A DNA stretch of 48,180 nt from Chamaesiphon sp. 341R_metabat_111 (GCA_025351825.1 JANXVE010000095.1:1-48180), one strand, 5' to 3'. Counted from the stretch's first letter, positions 9,112 to 18,206 are shown. Numbers and translations are program-made. The notes: generated by a model not told the origin, from the sequence alone.

Positions 9112-11496
9112 ATGAATTATTCCCGACTGTATCTCACAATCTGTTTAACTATCTCTACGATCTTGCCAGCAACTGCAAGTAATTTACCTAAGATTTCAAC
9201 ATCAACTGTAGCAACTACCACTGTAAATCCAAGTAGCAATTCCTCGCTCCAAGCTGCCCAAAAGTTAAACCAACGCGGAGCTGAATTTCTAGCTGCTGGT
9301 AAACCCGATCTAGCCTTGACTAGCTGGCAAGAAGCTCACAAACTCTATACCCAAGCTCAAGATCCTCAAGGCATCATTGGTACCAGAATCAATCAGGCTC
9401 AAGCTTTGCAATCATTGGGTTTCTATCGTCAAGCCCTCTTGAACCTGCAAGCAGTCAATACGACGCTTCAGCAGCAGCCAGATTCAGAACTAAAAATGCA
9501 GAGCTTACTCGGGCTAGGTAACTCCCTGCGCGCCCTTCGCATCCTCGAACAGAAAACTACCACCGCCAGCCAAAGCATCACTCTGGGAGCGAAAGAAACC
9601 CTCACTCAAGCCCTGAAAATTGCCACTACTCGTCAAGATCGAGCGGCGATCGATCGAATCAATCTCAGCTTGGGGACTACGCTGAATCTAATTGGTGGTA
9701 CAGAGCAAGAACAAGCGGCAATCGATACCTATCAACAGATTGCTGCTGATGCTGCACCTCTAGTGAGAGTCCAAGCGCAGATCAACTTATACAGGTTAGC
9801 CTCCGCTCAAAAGACAGCTCCGAACACCCTGACATTTTTAACCGATACTCGCAAGGTTTTAGACAAGATTTCACCCAGTCGGAGTACAGTTTATGCTTAT
9901 ATTAATCTAGCTGAAACTATTAAGAGTAATCAAGAAAATAACAGCACCAATCGAGATATTTTAGTGCCAGTTGCTCGATTATTAGGTAAAGCGATCGAGC
10001 AAGCCAGGACGATCGAAGACTCCCGTGCTGAAGCTCAAGCGATCGGCTCTTTGGGTAGTTTGTATGCCTTGACTGGGCAAGTTTCAGAAGCTAAAAAGCT
10101 CACCAAACAAGCTTTAATTATTGCTGAAAATCTACCAGCTCCCGATTTAGCTTATCGACTCGATTGGCAATTGGGTAAAATTATCATGGCTAATAATCCA
10201 ACCGATCGAGAGATTGAAGTTGCCACATCAGCTTATCGCCAAGCAATTAATCATCTCAAGTCACTGCGAAACGATCTCAATGCGATCGATGCCGACTTAC
10301 AATTTTCCTTCCGCGATAGTGTCGAGCCTGTGTATCGAGAATATGTCAATCTCTTACTTCGAGATGGGCAAAATATCCCAGAACAAAATCTAGCTAGTGC
10401 CCGCGATCTGATTGAATCATTGCAAGTAGCCGAACTAGAAAACTTCTTGCGCCAAGGTTGTTTGGATACCTATACAGTTCAACTCGATAAAATCGATCGA
10501 TCGGCTGCGGTGATTTACCCGATTATTTTACCCGATCGAGTGGCGACAATTGCATCGATTCCTGGACAGCCATTACGTTACTACAGTCAAAAAATATCTG
10601 CGGCAACAGTTGAAGAAACAGTTGCTGGACTCCAAAAGAAAATTCTATCTCCCAACTTTGAAGAGCGCGCTTTTAAACGGCAATCAAAACAAATCTACGA
10701 TCTGCTCCTAGCACCACTAGCGAGTAATCTTGCTGCTGCTAAGACTAAAACCTTAGTTTTTGTATTGGATGGAGCCTTTCGGAATATTCCGATGTCGGTA
10801 TTGTATGACGGCAACAAATATTTAGTTGAAAGTTATAATCTAGCCTTAACTCCAGGGTTGCAATTAGTACCACCCCAAGAATCCACAGATCGAAGTCGAA
10901 CACAAGCTTTGCTGGGTGGTGTTTCCGAAGGTAGACAGGGGTTTTCAGCGTTACCAAATGCCAAAACTGAGATCGATTCGATCGCCAAGATTCTGCCCCA
11001 TCAAATCCTATTTAATGAGCAGTTTAAAACTGCGCCAGTCTCTGCCAATCTAGTTGCTAGTAATGCCCCATTCGTGCATTTTGCCACACATGGACAGTTT
11101 AGTTCCAAAGCTGAAGACACTTATATTTTGACTTGGGACAATCGCTTGAATCTCGACCAATTCAGCAATTTACTGAAAGATCGGGGTAGTCGAGCCAATT
11201 CGATCGAGCTATTAGTATTGAGTGCTTGTCAAACAGCTACAGGTGATAAACGCGCCACATTGGGGCTAGCAGGGGTGGCAATCAGGGCACGCGCTCAAAG
11301 TACGATCGCGTCTTTATGGTCGGTTAGTGACGAAGCTACCCAAGATTTGATGGTCAATCTTTACCAGAACTTAGCTACTAAAAATCTCAGCAAAGGTGAA
11401 GCATTGCGTCAAGCTCAACAAACTTTACTTCAGAATCCCAAGTATCGATCGCCCTATTTCTGGGCACCATTTGTCTTGGTTGGTAATTGGCAATAA
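9112..11496 (+). CDS. Exported TPR-CHAT protein (caspase-like)
   Basis: The 794-residue protein starts with a signal peptide (about residues 1-22, ILPATAS). TPR-like helical repeats follow (about 45-400; AAQKLNQRGAEFLAAGKPDLA is a typical first unit). The C-terminal CHAT domain spans about 510-794. The candidate dyad is His660 (HFATHG) and Cys706 (SACQT), both intact, and the usual LGLAGVAIRARAQSTIASLW and PYFWAPFVLVGNW segments are present. The signal peptide implies action in the periplasm or outside. It lies 30 bases after the TpsB gene and before the TpsA gene, so a role in maturing or controlling the secreted haemagglutinin is plausible but unproven. Confidence 0.9.
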   Translation: MNYSRLYLTICLTISTILPATASNLPKISTSTVATTTVNPSSNSSLQAAQKLNQRGAEFLAAGKPDLALTSWQEAHKLYTQAQDPQGIIGTRINQAQALQSLGFYRQALLNLQAVNTTLQQQPDSELKMQSLLGLGNSLRALRILEQKTTTASQSITLGAKETLTQALKIATTRQDRAAIDRINLSLGTTLNLIGGTEQEQAAIDTYQQIAADAAPLVRVQAQINLYRLASAQKTAPNTLTFLTDTRKVLDKISPSRSTVYAYINLAETIKSNQENNSTNRDILVPVARLLGKAIEQARTIEDSRAEAQAIGSLGSLYALTGQVSEAKKLTKQALIIAENLPAPDLAYRLDWQLGKIIMANNPTDREIEVATSAYRQAINHLKSLRNDLNAIDADLQFSFRDSVEPVYREYVNLLLRDGQNIPEQNLASARDLIESLQVAELENFLRQGCLDTYTVQLDKIDRSAAVIYPIILPDRVATIASIPGQPLRYYSQKISAATVEETVAGLQKKILSPNFEERAFKRQSKQIYDLLLAPLASNLAAAKTKTLVFVLDGAFRNIPMSVLYDGNKYLVESYNLALTPGLQLVPPQESTDRSRTQALLGGVSEGRQGFSALPNAKTEIDSIAKILPHQILFNEQFKTAPVSANLVASNAPFVHFATHGQFSSKAEDTYILTWDNRLNLDQFSNLLKDRGSRANSIELLVLSACQTATGDKRATLGLAGVAIRARAQSTIASLWSVSDEATQDLMVNLYQNLATKNLSKGEALRQAQQTLLQNPKYRSPYFWAPFVLVGNWQ

Positions 11497-11498
11497 AT

Positions 11499-11775
11499 TG
11501 CGTAGGGGCAGGTTCATGCTAAAAATTCCAAATATACAAATCAATCTCAAACAAAACCTGCCCTCCCCACCAGGATTTATGCATGTTGTATCTATTGCGT
11601 AGGAGCAGGTTCATGCTAAAAATTCCAAATATACAAATCAATCTCAAACAAAACCTGCCCTCCCCACCAGGATTCATGCATGTTGTATCTATCGATCGAA
11701 ACATTACTATTGCGGAGGGCGGGTTTTGTTTATATGTTATTGTCACAGCAAGTGAATATAGCATGAACCCGCCCA
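11499..11775. repeat. REP/BIME array: two direct copies and one inverted copy
   Basis: Two head-to-tail copies of a ~100-base unit (about 11499-11598 and 11599-11698) are nearly identical. Each holds an imperfect stem with arms GGGCAGGTT and AACCTGCCC. A third, diverged copy at about 11709-11775 is inverted and has arms GGGCGGGTT and AACCCGCCC. The paired A-to-G and T-to-C changes keep the stem intact. The array directly precedes the RAYT transposase gene, the usual arrangement for REP sequences and their transposase. Confidence 0.85.
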
Positions 11776-11806
11776 TACAGATGGTTGACAATAGATTATT
11801 TTCAAT

Positions 11807-12298
11807 ATGAAATATAACCATGATTTACATCATCGCCGTTCTATTCGATTGGGAGAATATGATTACTCCCAAGCTGGAGCTTATTTTATTACAATTTGCA
11901 CTCACGATCGATCGTCCATCTTTGGTGAAATCATCAATGGCGAGATGATTAATAATGAATTGGGAGCTATCGTCAGATCTCGTTGGGACAGACTATCAAA
12001 ACATCATCAAAATGTCGAGCTAGATGAATCAATCATAATGCCTAATCATATCCACGGCATCATTGTATTGCATGTCGCGTCGCCAGAATCTTCTACGGCA
12101 ATATCTGAAATAATTAGAGGCTTCAAAACATTCTCTGCTAGGCAAATCAATAAAGTTCGTGACTGTAAAGGAGTTCCGGTATGGCAAAGAAATTATTATG
12201 AACGAATTATTAGAACCGAACAAGAATTAAATAATGTCAAGAATTACATCATCAACAACCCTATTAGTTGGGATACTGATACCAATAATAAAAAATGA
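11807..12298 (+). CDS. REP-associated tyrosine transposase (RAYT, IS200-like TnpA_REP)
   Basis: The 163-residue protein has the Y1 HUH transposase fold: RRSIRLGEYDYSQAGAYFIT at the start, the metal-binding HUH motif His81-Ile-His83 in NHIHG, and a candidate nucleophile Tyr130 or Tyr131 in RNYYERI. RAYTs act on REP hairpins in single-stranded DNA, and the matching REP array lies just upstream. Size and motifs look intact, so activity is possible. The insertion separates the TpsB/CHAT pair from the TpsA gene and may therefore separate their transcription. Confidence 0.9.
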   Translation: MKYNHDLHHRRSIRLGEYDYSQAGAYFITICTHDRSSIFGEIINGEMINNELGAIVRSRWDRLSKHHQNVELDESIIMPNHIHGIIVLHVASPESSTAISEIIRGFKTFSARQINKVRDCKGVPVWQRNYYERIIRTEQELNNVKNYIINNPISWDTDTNNKK

Positions 12299-12408
12299 CA
12301 ACAACTAATCAATCTTCCATATTGCCCCATCGATCTTCAAGCTAATATCTATGCGCTGTAAAAAATCTATCTCTTAATATATAATATTTGCCAAAAATTA
12401 AAATTGTT

Positions 12409-15400
12409 ATGAAATCTAAATTCACGCTCTCTCTCTTGACTTTAACTACTCTAGTAGTTAGTACTCAAAATGCAATTGCTCAAATTTATCAGCCTACCAA
12501 TCGTACTCCAATAGCCGACAAGACTCTCGGTACTCAAGTATCGGGAACTGGTAATAATTTCAATATCACAGGGGGAGTGAGTAAAGGTCAGACTTTATTT
12601 CACAGTTTTACTGATTTTTCCGTCCCTATTAATGGACAAGCAAATTTTCTCAATCCAGTCGGTAATCGCGATATTATTACCCGCGTCACGGGCAATCTCT
12701 TCTCAGATATTAATGGTATAGTCAACACCAATGGTGCGAATTTCTTCCTGATCAATTCCAATGGCATCGTCTTCGGTACGAACGCTAAATTAAATGTCGG
12801 TCAGACGTTTGTCGGTAGTACTGCTAATAGTATCGATCTAGTTGGTGGAGGACAAACAATTAAGTTTGGGACTAATCCCAATGGGGACGCACCATTATTG
12901 AGCGTTGCGCCAAATGTGCTGTTCAATGTCTCCGCGTTAAATATGGGCGGAGGGAGTGGAGCGATTAGTAACTTTGGCACATTACAAACAACTAATCAAA
13001 GTCAATACATTGGCTTAATCGGCGGGAATGTCAGCCTCAGTGGTGGCAAAATCATCGCTCCTGGTGGGCGTGTAGATCTGGGGGGATTGAATAGTGCGGG
13101 TACAGTCAGCGTCAATAGCCAGGGCTTAGTATTTAGCGGCACTGGCTTGGAGCGCAGCAATGTCACGATTGCCAATGGATCGAGTGTCAGCGTCAGAGCG
13201 AATCAAATTCTAAACCCAGTAGTTCCAGCCTTTTTCCCTACTGCGATAGCTCCAGGTAGCAGCATTAATATCAGTGCCAATCGCATCGATGTCAGTAACT
13301 CTGGCAATCGCTACATTAGTACCCCAGAAAATCCAATTATTAATCAAGCTCTGGGCGGATTGGATGGGGGATTGGATGTAAATTCGGGTGTGAAAACTGG
13401 GACGATTGGGAATATCAGTCTCGATGCTACTGGAGATATTCGGATTCAAAGAGGTGCAATTTTTAATCTCGTCAGATCGGGTGCCGAAGGCAAAGGCGGT
13501 GGGGTGAAGATTGTCGGTAATAACATTGTTGTCACTGACAAATCAGAGATCTCGACTAGCCTATCGGAAAACGCGACTGGACGTGGTGGTGATATCGAGA
13601 TTACCGCCCGAGGTAATTTTAGCCTGTCTGAACCAAACTATCGAGATGTTATGGATCCGCTCGACCCTGCTGAATCTATCATCGCCGCTAGCACCTATGG
13701 ACGTGGCAATTCTGGCAAGGTAACGATCTCGGCTAAAGGTAGTGTCGTAGTCAGCGACAACAATGCGATCGCCAGTAAGATCGAAGCGACTGGAGCGGGT
13801 GATAGTGGCGGGATTAAAATCGATGCTAGTTCCGTCACTCTCAATAATGGCGGTAAAATTTTGACGGCTGGGATTGAAAGTCCAACTGGGGCAGGAGGGA
13901 GTACTGGAAATATCGATATTACCACTACGGGAGATATTACGATCCGTGGCAGTAATGTCGTCAAACCTGGTAATGAAAAAAAGGATCGGTTGTCAGCAGT
14001 CAACACCACTAATTATCGAAAAGGTAATGCTGGCAAAATTACTATGACTGCACCTGGTAAATTATCAGTACTCAATCGGGGGACAATTGTCAGCTCGATC
14101 CGAGGAAATAGTGGCTACGGTAACAGTGGTGGAATTAAACTCAATGTCGGGGAACTGTTGGTTTCTAATGTCAGCGGAATTACTACCGCTGTGGGTGCCA
14201 AGGCTGAAAAATCGCAGGGTACGGCTGGCAATATTGATATTACCGCAACTGGAAACATCACCGTCGATGAAACTCTAGAACCGTTCATTGTCAAAAAAAT
14301 TGAGTCAGAATTTGACACGCCTTCCGATATCGGCAGTAGTTTATCTGGGACTGGGATTGATGGAAAGCTGGGAGTTGCGGGAAATGTTACCATTACGACT
14401 CCAGGTAAATTATCAGTAGGTAATCGTAATAGTATCTCTAGTACAGTCGAGCAAGGCGGAGAGGGTAATGGCGGAAAAATTACTATCAGAGCTGGAGAGC
14501 TAGAAGTATTTAATGAGGGTCAAATCCTAACTGTTGCTTCACTAGAAAATATGGGCAGGGTCGGAAATGCTGGAAATATCGATATTAAAACTACCGGAAA
14601 TATTACGATCTTAGGGCATAAGGATCCTAAGGTGATAGCTTCAACAAAGGGTGGTTTTTATTCCAAAATAGCCAGTAGTAGCTTCCGCAAGGGTAATACT
14701 GGCAAAATCACCATCGATGCTGGCGGCAATATTTCATTGCTCAACAGAGGGGGAATTGTTTCACAATGTCTAGAAAATTGTAGATCGCAAACAGTTGGCA
14801 GTGCTAGTAATATCACGATCTCTAGTAATCGATTGAATTTTGACAGAGGCAATATTTCTCTAGACGCAAATGATACTGCGGGAAATATTACTATCACTAC
14901 TCAGGATTCGATCGTGATGCGACAGATGAGTAATATTGGTACAAGTTCCCGAAAGGGTGGCAATGGTGGAAATATTACCATCAATACGCAATTTCTCATT
15001 GCCATCGATAAGGAAAACAGCGATATTACCGCCAGTGCCGTTAAAGGTCGAGGTGGTAATGTGAAAATCGATGCTCAAGGCATATTTGGCATCCAATTCC
15101 GTCCTCAGCCAACCGATCTGAGTGACATTTTTGTCAGCTCTGATTTTGGACAGAGTGGCACGGTGCGTCTCGATACTCTAAGTAAAGATCCAGGGCGAGA
15201 AAGTACGGAGCTTCCGACTGTCACTACCGATGCTAGCAAACAAATCTCTCAAGTGTGTAGTGCTAGTAACCGCCAGAATAAACTCACCGTCACCGGACGT
15301 GGTGGACTGCCCCCAACCGCCACTGACCCCTTGACTGGTGATGTGATCTGGCAAGATGCGCGGGCGATCGAAGGTCAGCCAGTAGCTAGTAGTAATACGA

Positions 15401-15537
15401 TCGTCGATCCCTCCCAGCTCGTGCCGCCAGCAGTTGGTTGGGTATTTGAAGGCAACGGCAAAGTTAGCCTCGTGGCTGCACGTACCCAGGGGCAGCCAAC
15501 AGGTACTAGTGCTGCTTGCCCCACCGCAACTAAATAA
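12409..15537 (+). CDS. Filamentous haemagglutinin-type secreted protein (TpsA)
   Basis: From ATG 12409 the product has 1042 residues. A TTG seven codons earlier is possible, but the ATG gives a clean signal peptide (MKSKFTLSLL to AIAQ). The TPS secretion domain follows (haemagglutination activity site), with the usual LFHSFTDFSVP, NFLNPVGN, RVTGN, INGIV and ANFFLINSNGIVFG segments. Residues ~150-950 form a long beta-helix of repeats such as GNAGKIT and GNIDITTTGNITI. The end has the cyanobacterial cap region with QVCSASNRQNKL and GRGGLPPTATDPL. The expected exporter is the TpsB protein upstream; the function at the cell surface is unknown. Confidence 0.9.
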   Translation: MKSKFTLSLLTLTTLVVSTQNAIAQIYQPTNRTPIADKTLGTQVSGTGNNFNITGGVSKGQTLFHSFTDFSVPINGQANFLNPVGNRDIITRVTGNLFSDINGIVNTNGANFFLINSNGIVFGTNAKLNVGQTFVGSTANSIDLVGGGQTIKFGTNPNGDAPLLSVAPNVLFNVSALNMGGGSGAISNFGTLQTTNQSQYIGLIGGNVSLSGGKIIAPGGRVDLGGLNSAGTVSVNSQGLVFSGTGLERSNVTIANGSSVSVRANQILNPVVPAFFPTAIAPGSSINISANRIDVSNSGNRYISTPENPIINQALGGLDGGLDVNSGVKTGTIGNISLDATGDIRIQRGAIFNLVRSGAEGKGGGVKIVGNNIVVTDKSEISTSLSENATGRGGDIEITARGNFSLSEPNYRDVMDPLDPAESIIAASTYGRGNSGKVTISAKGSVVVSDNNAIASKIEATGAGDSGGIKIDASSVTLNNGGKILTAGIESPTGAGGSTGNIDITTTGDITIRGSNVVKPGNEKKDRLSAVNTTNYRKGNAGKITMTAPGKLSVLNRGTIVSSIRGNSGYGNSGGIKLNVGELLVSNVSGITTAVGAKAEKSQGTAGNIDITATGNITVDETLEPFIVKKIESEFDTPSDIGSSLSGTGIDGKLGVAGNVTITTPGKLSVGNRNSISSTVEQGGEGNGGKITIRAGELEVFNEGQILTVASLENMGRVGNAGNIDIKTTGNITILGHKDPKVIASTKGGFYSKIASSSFRKGNTGKITIDAGGNISLLNRGGIVSQCLENCRSQTVGSASNITISSNRLNFDRGNISLDANDTAGNITITTQDSIVMRQMSNIGTSSRKGGNGGNITINTQFLIAIDKENSDITASAVKGRGGNVKIDAQGIFGIQFRPQPTDLSDIFVSSDFGQSGTVRLDTLSKDPGRESTELPTVTTDASKQISQVCSASNRQNKLTVTGRGGLPPTATDPLTGDVIWQDARAIEGQPVASSNTIVDPSQLVPPAVGWVFEGNGKVSLVAARTQGQPTGTSAACPTATK

Positions 15538-15633
15538 ACGGCAGCTCGAACGCGAAGCGCGCCACCAAGGCGGTCGAACACAATTTCAGCCCCGATTTTA
15601 TTCGATTCAATTTACTTTTATCTCTGACTTAAA

Positions 15634-16599
15634 ATGATCTTCAACCGTTATCTCATTCCCATTTATTTAACAGTAACTACCATACTGTTTGCACCCCATC
15701 AGGCTGATGCTAATTACGAAGCTAGAGCGATCTCCAATCGACAAGTAGCCGCGATCGCTAAAAAAACTGTAGTCAGAATTATCTCCTCTGATGGCAATTT
15801 TGGCTCCGGTGTCATTATTGGTCGCACTGAAAGAGGCACCAAGAATATTTATACAATTCTGACGGCAGCACATGTTGTTCGTACTCCTAATGTTAGTTAT
15901 CGAATTGTTAGCCCAATTTTAACCGATAACTTGGGCACAAGAAAGCGAGTATCAATTAATGTCGATGCCCAGCGAAATATCAAAAAGTTTACTAATGTCG
16001 ATCTAGCAACTGTCTCGTTTGAGAGTAACTATACATTTGCGATCGGCACACTTGGCAACTCTGAATATGCGGATGAAGGTAGTCCCGTCTATGTTGCTGG
16101 TTTTCCCAAACCAGGCAAAGCAATTAAGCGAGTCGCCTTCCAATTTACTGGCGGTATGGTTTCCTCCCGCTTTGATGAAAGTGATAGCGATCCAAAAGAA
16201 CGCAATAATGGCTACGACTTAGCATATACAAATATCACCAGAGCAGGCATGAGTGGTGGCCCTGTAATGGACGCTGCTGGCAGGATTGTCGCCATTCACG
16301 GTGAAGGCGATCGAAATAGTCAAGTCCCTGGGGAAGAAGCTAGCGGCGGATTGGCAAATGATGAAAAAACTGGATTTAATTTAGGTATCCCCATTCAAAC
16401 GTTTTTGAAGCTGCAACCAGAATTTAGTAAGATTGGTGGTGCTAGAATTGACAAGTCACCAGTAAACTACCAGCTTCAAGACCGTTCTGTGACGATCGGG
16501 ACTAAACACCAAAAGTTTGTCAAAAGATATCGGATCAGAGGTGAAGATCCGCCGATTCTGGATATCACCAAAGTGAACGAACAAACTTATGATGATTGA
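15634..16599 (+). CDS. Exported trypsin-like serine protease
   Basis: The 321-residue protein has a signal peptide (to about residue 26, HQADA) and an S1-type protease domain. The triad is visible as His80 (TAAHVV), Asp123 (VDLATV) and Ser207 (GMSGGPV), all intact. There is no PDZ domain. The C-terminal ~60 residues are unassigned. It follows the TpsA gene by 96 bases on the same strand. Together with the exported CHAT protein it gives this locus two protease-type proteins on the outer side of the inner membrane. Processing of TpsA is a reasonable guess only. Confidence 0.85.
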   Translation: MIFNRYLIPIYLTVTTILFAPHQADANYEARAISNRQVAAIAKKTVVRIISSDGNFGSGVIIGRTERGTKNIYTILTAAHVVRTPNVSYRIVSPILTDNLGTRKRVSINVDAQRNIKKFTNVDLATVSFESNYTFAIGTLGNSEYADEGSPVYVAGFPKPGKAIKRVAFQFTGGMVSSRFDESDSDPKERNNGYDLAYTNITRAGMSGGPVMDAAGRIVAIHGEGDRNSQVPGEEASGGLANDEKTGFNLGIPIQTFLKLQPEFSKIGGARIDKSPVNYQLQDRSVTIGTKHQKFVKRYRIRGEDPPILDITKVNEQTYDD

Positions 16600-16626
16600 C
16601 GATCGGTGTTGCTAAATTACGGTAAA

Positions 16627-16671
16627 AATCCCTATTATTCGCTCTCTTGCTGAGGGAGAATAATAGGGATT
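16627..16671 (+). terminator. Strong hairpin after the protease gene
   Basis: A perfect 14-base stem (AATCCCTATTATTC with GAATAATAGGGATT) encloses a 17-base loop, 27 bases past the protease stop. Only a short T-run follows, so termination is likely but not certain. Confidence 0.6.
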
Positions 16672-16703
16672 TAGGGAGAGAAAATTGATGCAGCCTACTT
16701 AAA

Positions 16704-16813
16704 TTCAGCGTAGATTTTAGGGCACCCCTACAGGTAACTTGTAGGGGTGCCCCTCGTGGGTACCCTCGGATCTACGCTTAGTAATAGTCGTTATGTATTA
16801 ATTCAAGATGTGA
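16704..16813. mobile_element. MITE-like element, family B, copy 1
   Basis: Terminal inverted repeats (AGCGTAGAT at ~16707-16715 against ATCTACGCTTA at ~16770-16780) enclose a perfect hairpin of the GGCACCCCTACA type (about 16720-16752). The ~30 bases past the right end also match copy 2 at 30415-30540, so the repeat unit is longer than the inverted repeat itself. It lies between the protease hairpin and the 3' end of the COP23 gene. Confidence 0.75.
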
Positions 16814-16828
16814 GAAGATCGAGTATTG

Positions 16829-17467
16829 CTAGAATCCAATTTTGGACCGCTTTGGTTTGATGGCGACAGGCTTTTTATTTTTAAAAGTTTTCTGCTCCCA
16901 ATTGCCCAAGCTGAGATCGACTTTAGATCGAGGTCTAGTGCTTTCTTCAACGGAACCACTACCATCAGTAGCAAAATTGACCACTTGTTGGATTACAGCT
17001 TCGGGATTACCCGCATTCTCTGGTTTGAGTGTGAATAACAGATTGTTGCCATCACACTTTTTACCACTACTTGGCAATGCACAAATCACTGTCTGACCAT
17101 TGACAGTACCACTAGCCAGCTCCAATCCTTTGAAAGTACCACCATTCTGGTTTGCAGCTTTTTGGAGTCGCTCTGAGACGATTTGACAGCGTTTAGAATT
17201 GGTGAACTGTTGGCCAAAATAATTGGTAGTCCAAGTCATCATTACTGCTTGCTGGTCATTTTTTTTGACAACAGTTTTTAAGTCCTGACAGCTAACTTCT
17301 AGCTTAGATACGGCGGCTGTACTTTGAATAGCAGGTGTCTCTTTTTGGGTAGCTGAATCTGTGCTATCGACAATATTCGGGACTTGTGCTTGAGCTAGTT
17401 GAGGGATGGCGATCGCGCTAATTGTCGCAATCCAGATGTGTAAAATTTGGGTAGTAATTAATTTCAT
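16829..17467 (-). CDS. COP23 domain-containing exported protein
   Basis: The 212-residue protein has a signal peptide (ending PQLAQAQ, about residue 28) and a domain resembling COP23, a circadian-oscillating membrane protein described in cyanobacteria. The family pattern is visible as SCQDLKTVV, QFTNSKRCQIVSERLQKAA, ASGTVNGQTVICAL, and GKKCDGNNLLFTLKPEN. Four conserved cysteines suggest disulfides outside the cytoplasm. The molecular function of COP23 is unknown. The C-terminal ~40 residues are basic. It is the first of several small exported proteins on this strand. Confidence 0.85.
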   Translation of the reverse strand: MKLITTQILHIWIATISAIAIPQLAQAQVPNIVDSTDSATQKETPAIQSTAAVSKLEVSCQDLKTVVKKNDQQAVMMTWTTNYFGQQFTNSKRCQIVSERLQKAANQNGGTFKGLELASGTVNGQTVICALPSSGKKCDGNNLLFTLKPENAGNPEAVIQQVVNFATDGSGSVEESTRPRSKVDLSLGNWEQKTFKNKKPVAIKPKRSKIGF

Positions 17468-17574
17468 TTTTAATATTGACTAATAAGATTGATTTTGAAC
17501 TAATTTATACGACCTGTTTTAATAGTTAAATATGTCATAAAATATTAACTTTGACAATGAGATAATTGGCTGAA

Positions 17575-18084
17575 TTAGAAACCTTTGTTTGTCGTGTTTC
17601 CAGTTGCAGTTAATTTAGTTATGACTGAATTATTTTGAGCTGGACTAGTAACTGTACTGTTAGTGCGTACCAACACACCTTGCTCATTATTGTAGGTATA
17701 GTAGCCAGGAGTCATCGCTTGATTTGGTTGAACACAAACTGTATTAGCATTGGCATCGATGCCATTGATAAATACTAATCCTGGCGCACAATTGGCACGG
17801 GCAACACCCCATTTGTTGAGAACTGGACTGACTCGATCTGCGGTAGCGGCGATCCGGATTTTTTCACGCTCGATGTCTACATCAGCCGCCATTTTTATCC
17901 TTTTCAGCTCAACTTCGGCACTGATTTCGGCGGCGCGATGCGGCGGGTTGAGGAGGTTGGTCAAGAGTCCTACCCCAATGCCGATCAGGTTGACATCTCC
18001 TGGTGCCAATTCAGCCGCTGCTGGTAAGCCAGTCGATAAAATTGTAGTAATTGCTAATAGTAAGCTGAGTTTATTGCGGTTCAT
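17575..18084 (-). CDS. Small exported protein of unknown function
   Basis: I do not recognise the family. The 169-residue product has a signal peptide (ending LPAAAE, about residue 25) and a hydrophobic glycine-rich segment (IGIGVGLLTNLL). A charged helix follows (about 55-85, AEISAEVELKRIKMAADVDIEREKIRIAA). Next comes a region with two cysteines about 20 residues apart (ANCAPGLVF, NTVCVQP), then a Thr/Asn-rich tail. Its 5' flank shares a 44-base element with the gene at 21011-21319, which suggests common control. Confidence 0.65.
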   Translation of the reverse strand: MNRNKLSLLLAITTILSTGLPAAAELAPGDVNLIGIGVGLLTNLLNPPHRAAEISAEVELKRIKMAADVDIEREKIRIAATADRVSPVLNKWGVARANCAPGLVFINGIDANANTVCVQPNQAMTPGYYTYNNEQGVLVRTNSTVTSPAQNNSVITKLTATGNTTNKGF

Positions 18085-18116
18085 AATTGGTCCTCGATAT
18101 TCGATCGACTGGCTAT

Positions 18117-18160
18117 GTCTCTAATTAAATCTACGTTTCAGTCTTGAATCTTATTCATGC
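18117..18160 (-). promoter_or_regulatory. Shared upstream element, copy 1
   Basis: A 44-base segment that starts 33 bases before the ATG at 18084. It matches 21377-21420 at about 38 of 44 positions, and both lie in the same orientation just upstream of small exported-protein genes. The proteins themselves are not similar enough for simple gene duplication to explain it. A shared promoter or operator is inferred. Confidence 0.55.
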
Positions 18161-18206
18161 TTATTTAAACCAAATTGAACTATTTTGGATCTAGAGGTAA
18201 AATCAC

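Noticed and set aside
13210-15096. Several minus-strand frames opposite the TpsA gene
   Set aside because: They are shadows of the repetitive beta-helix coding sequence and lack start-site support or known motifs.
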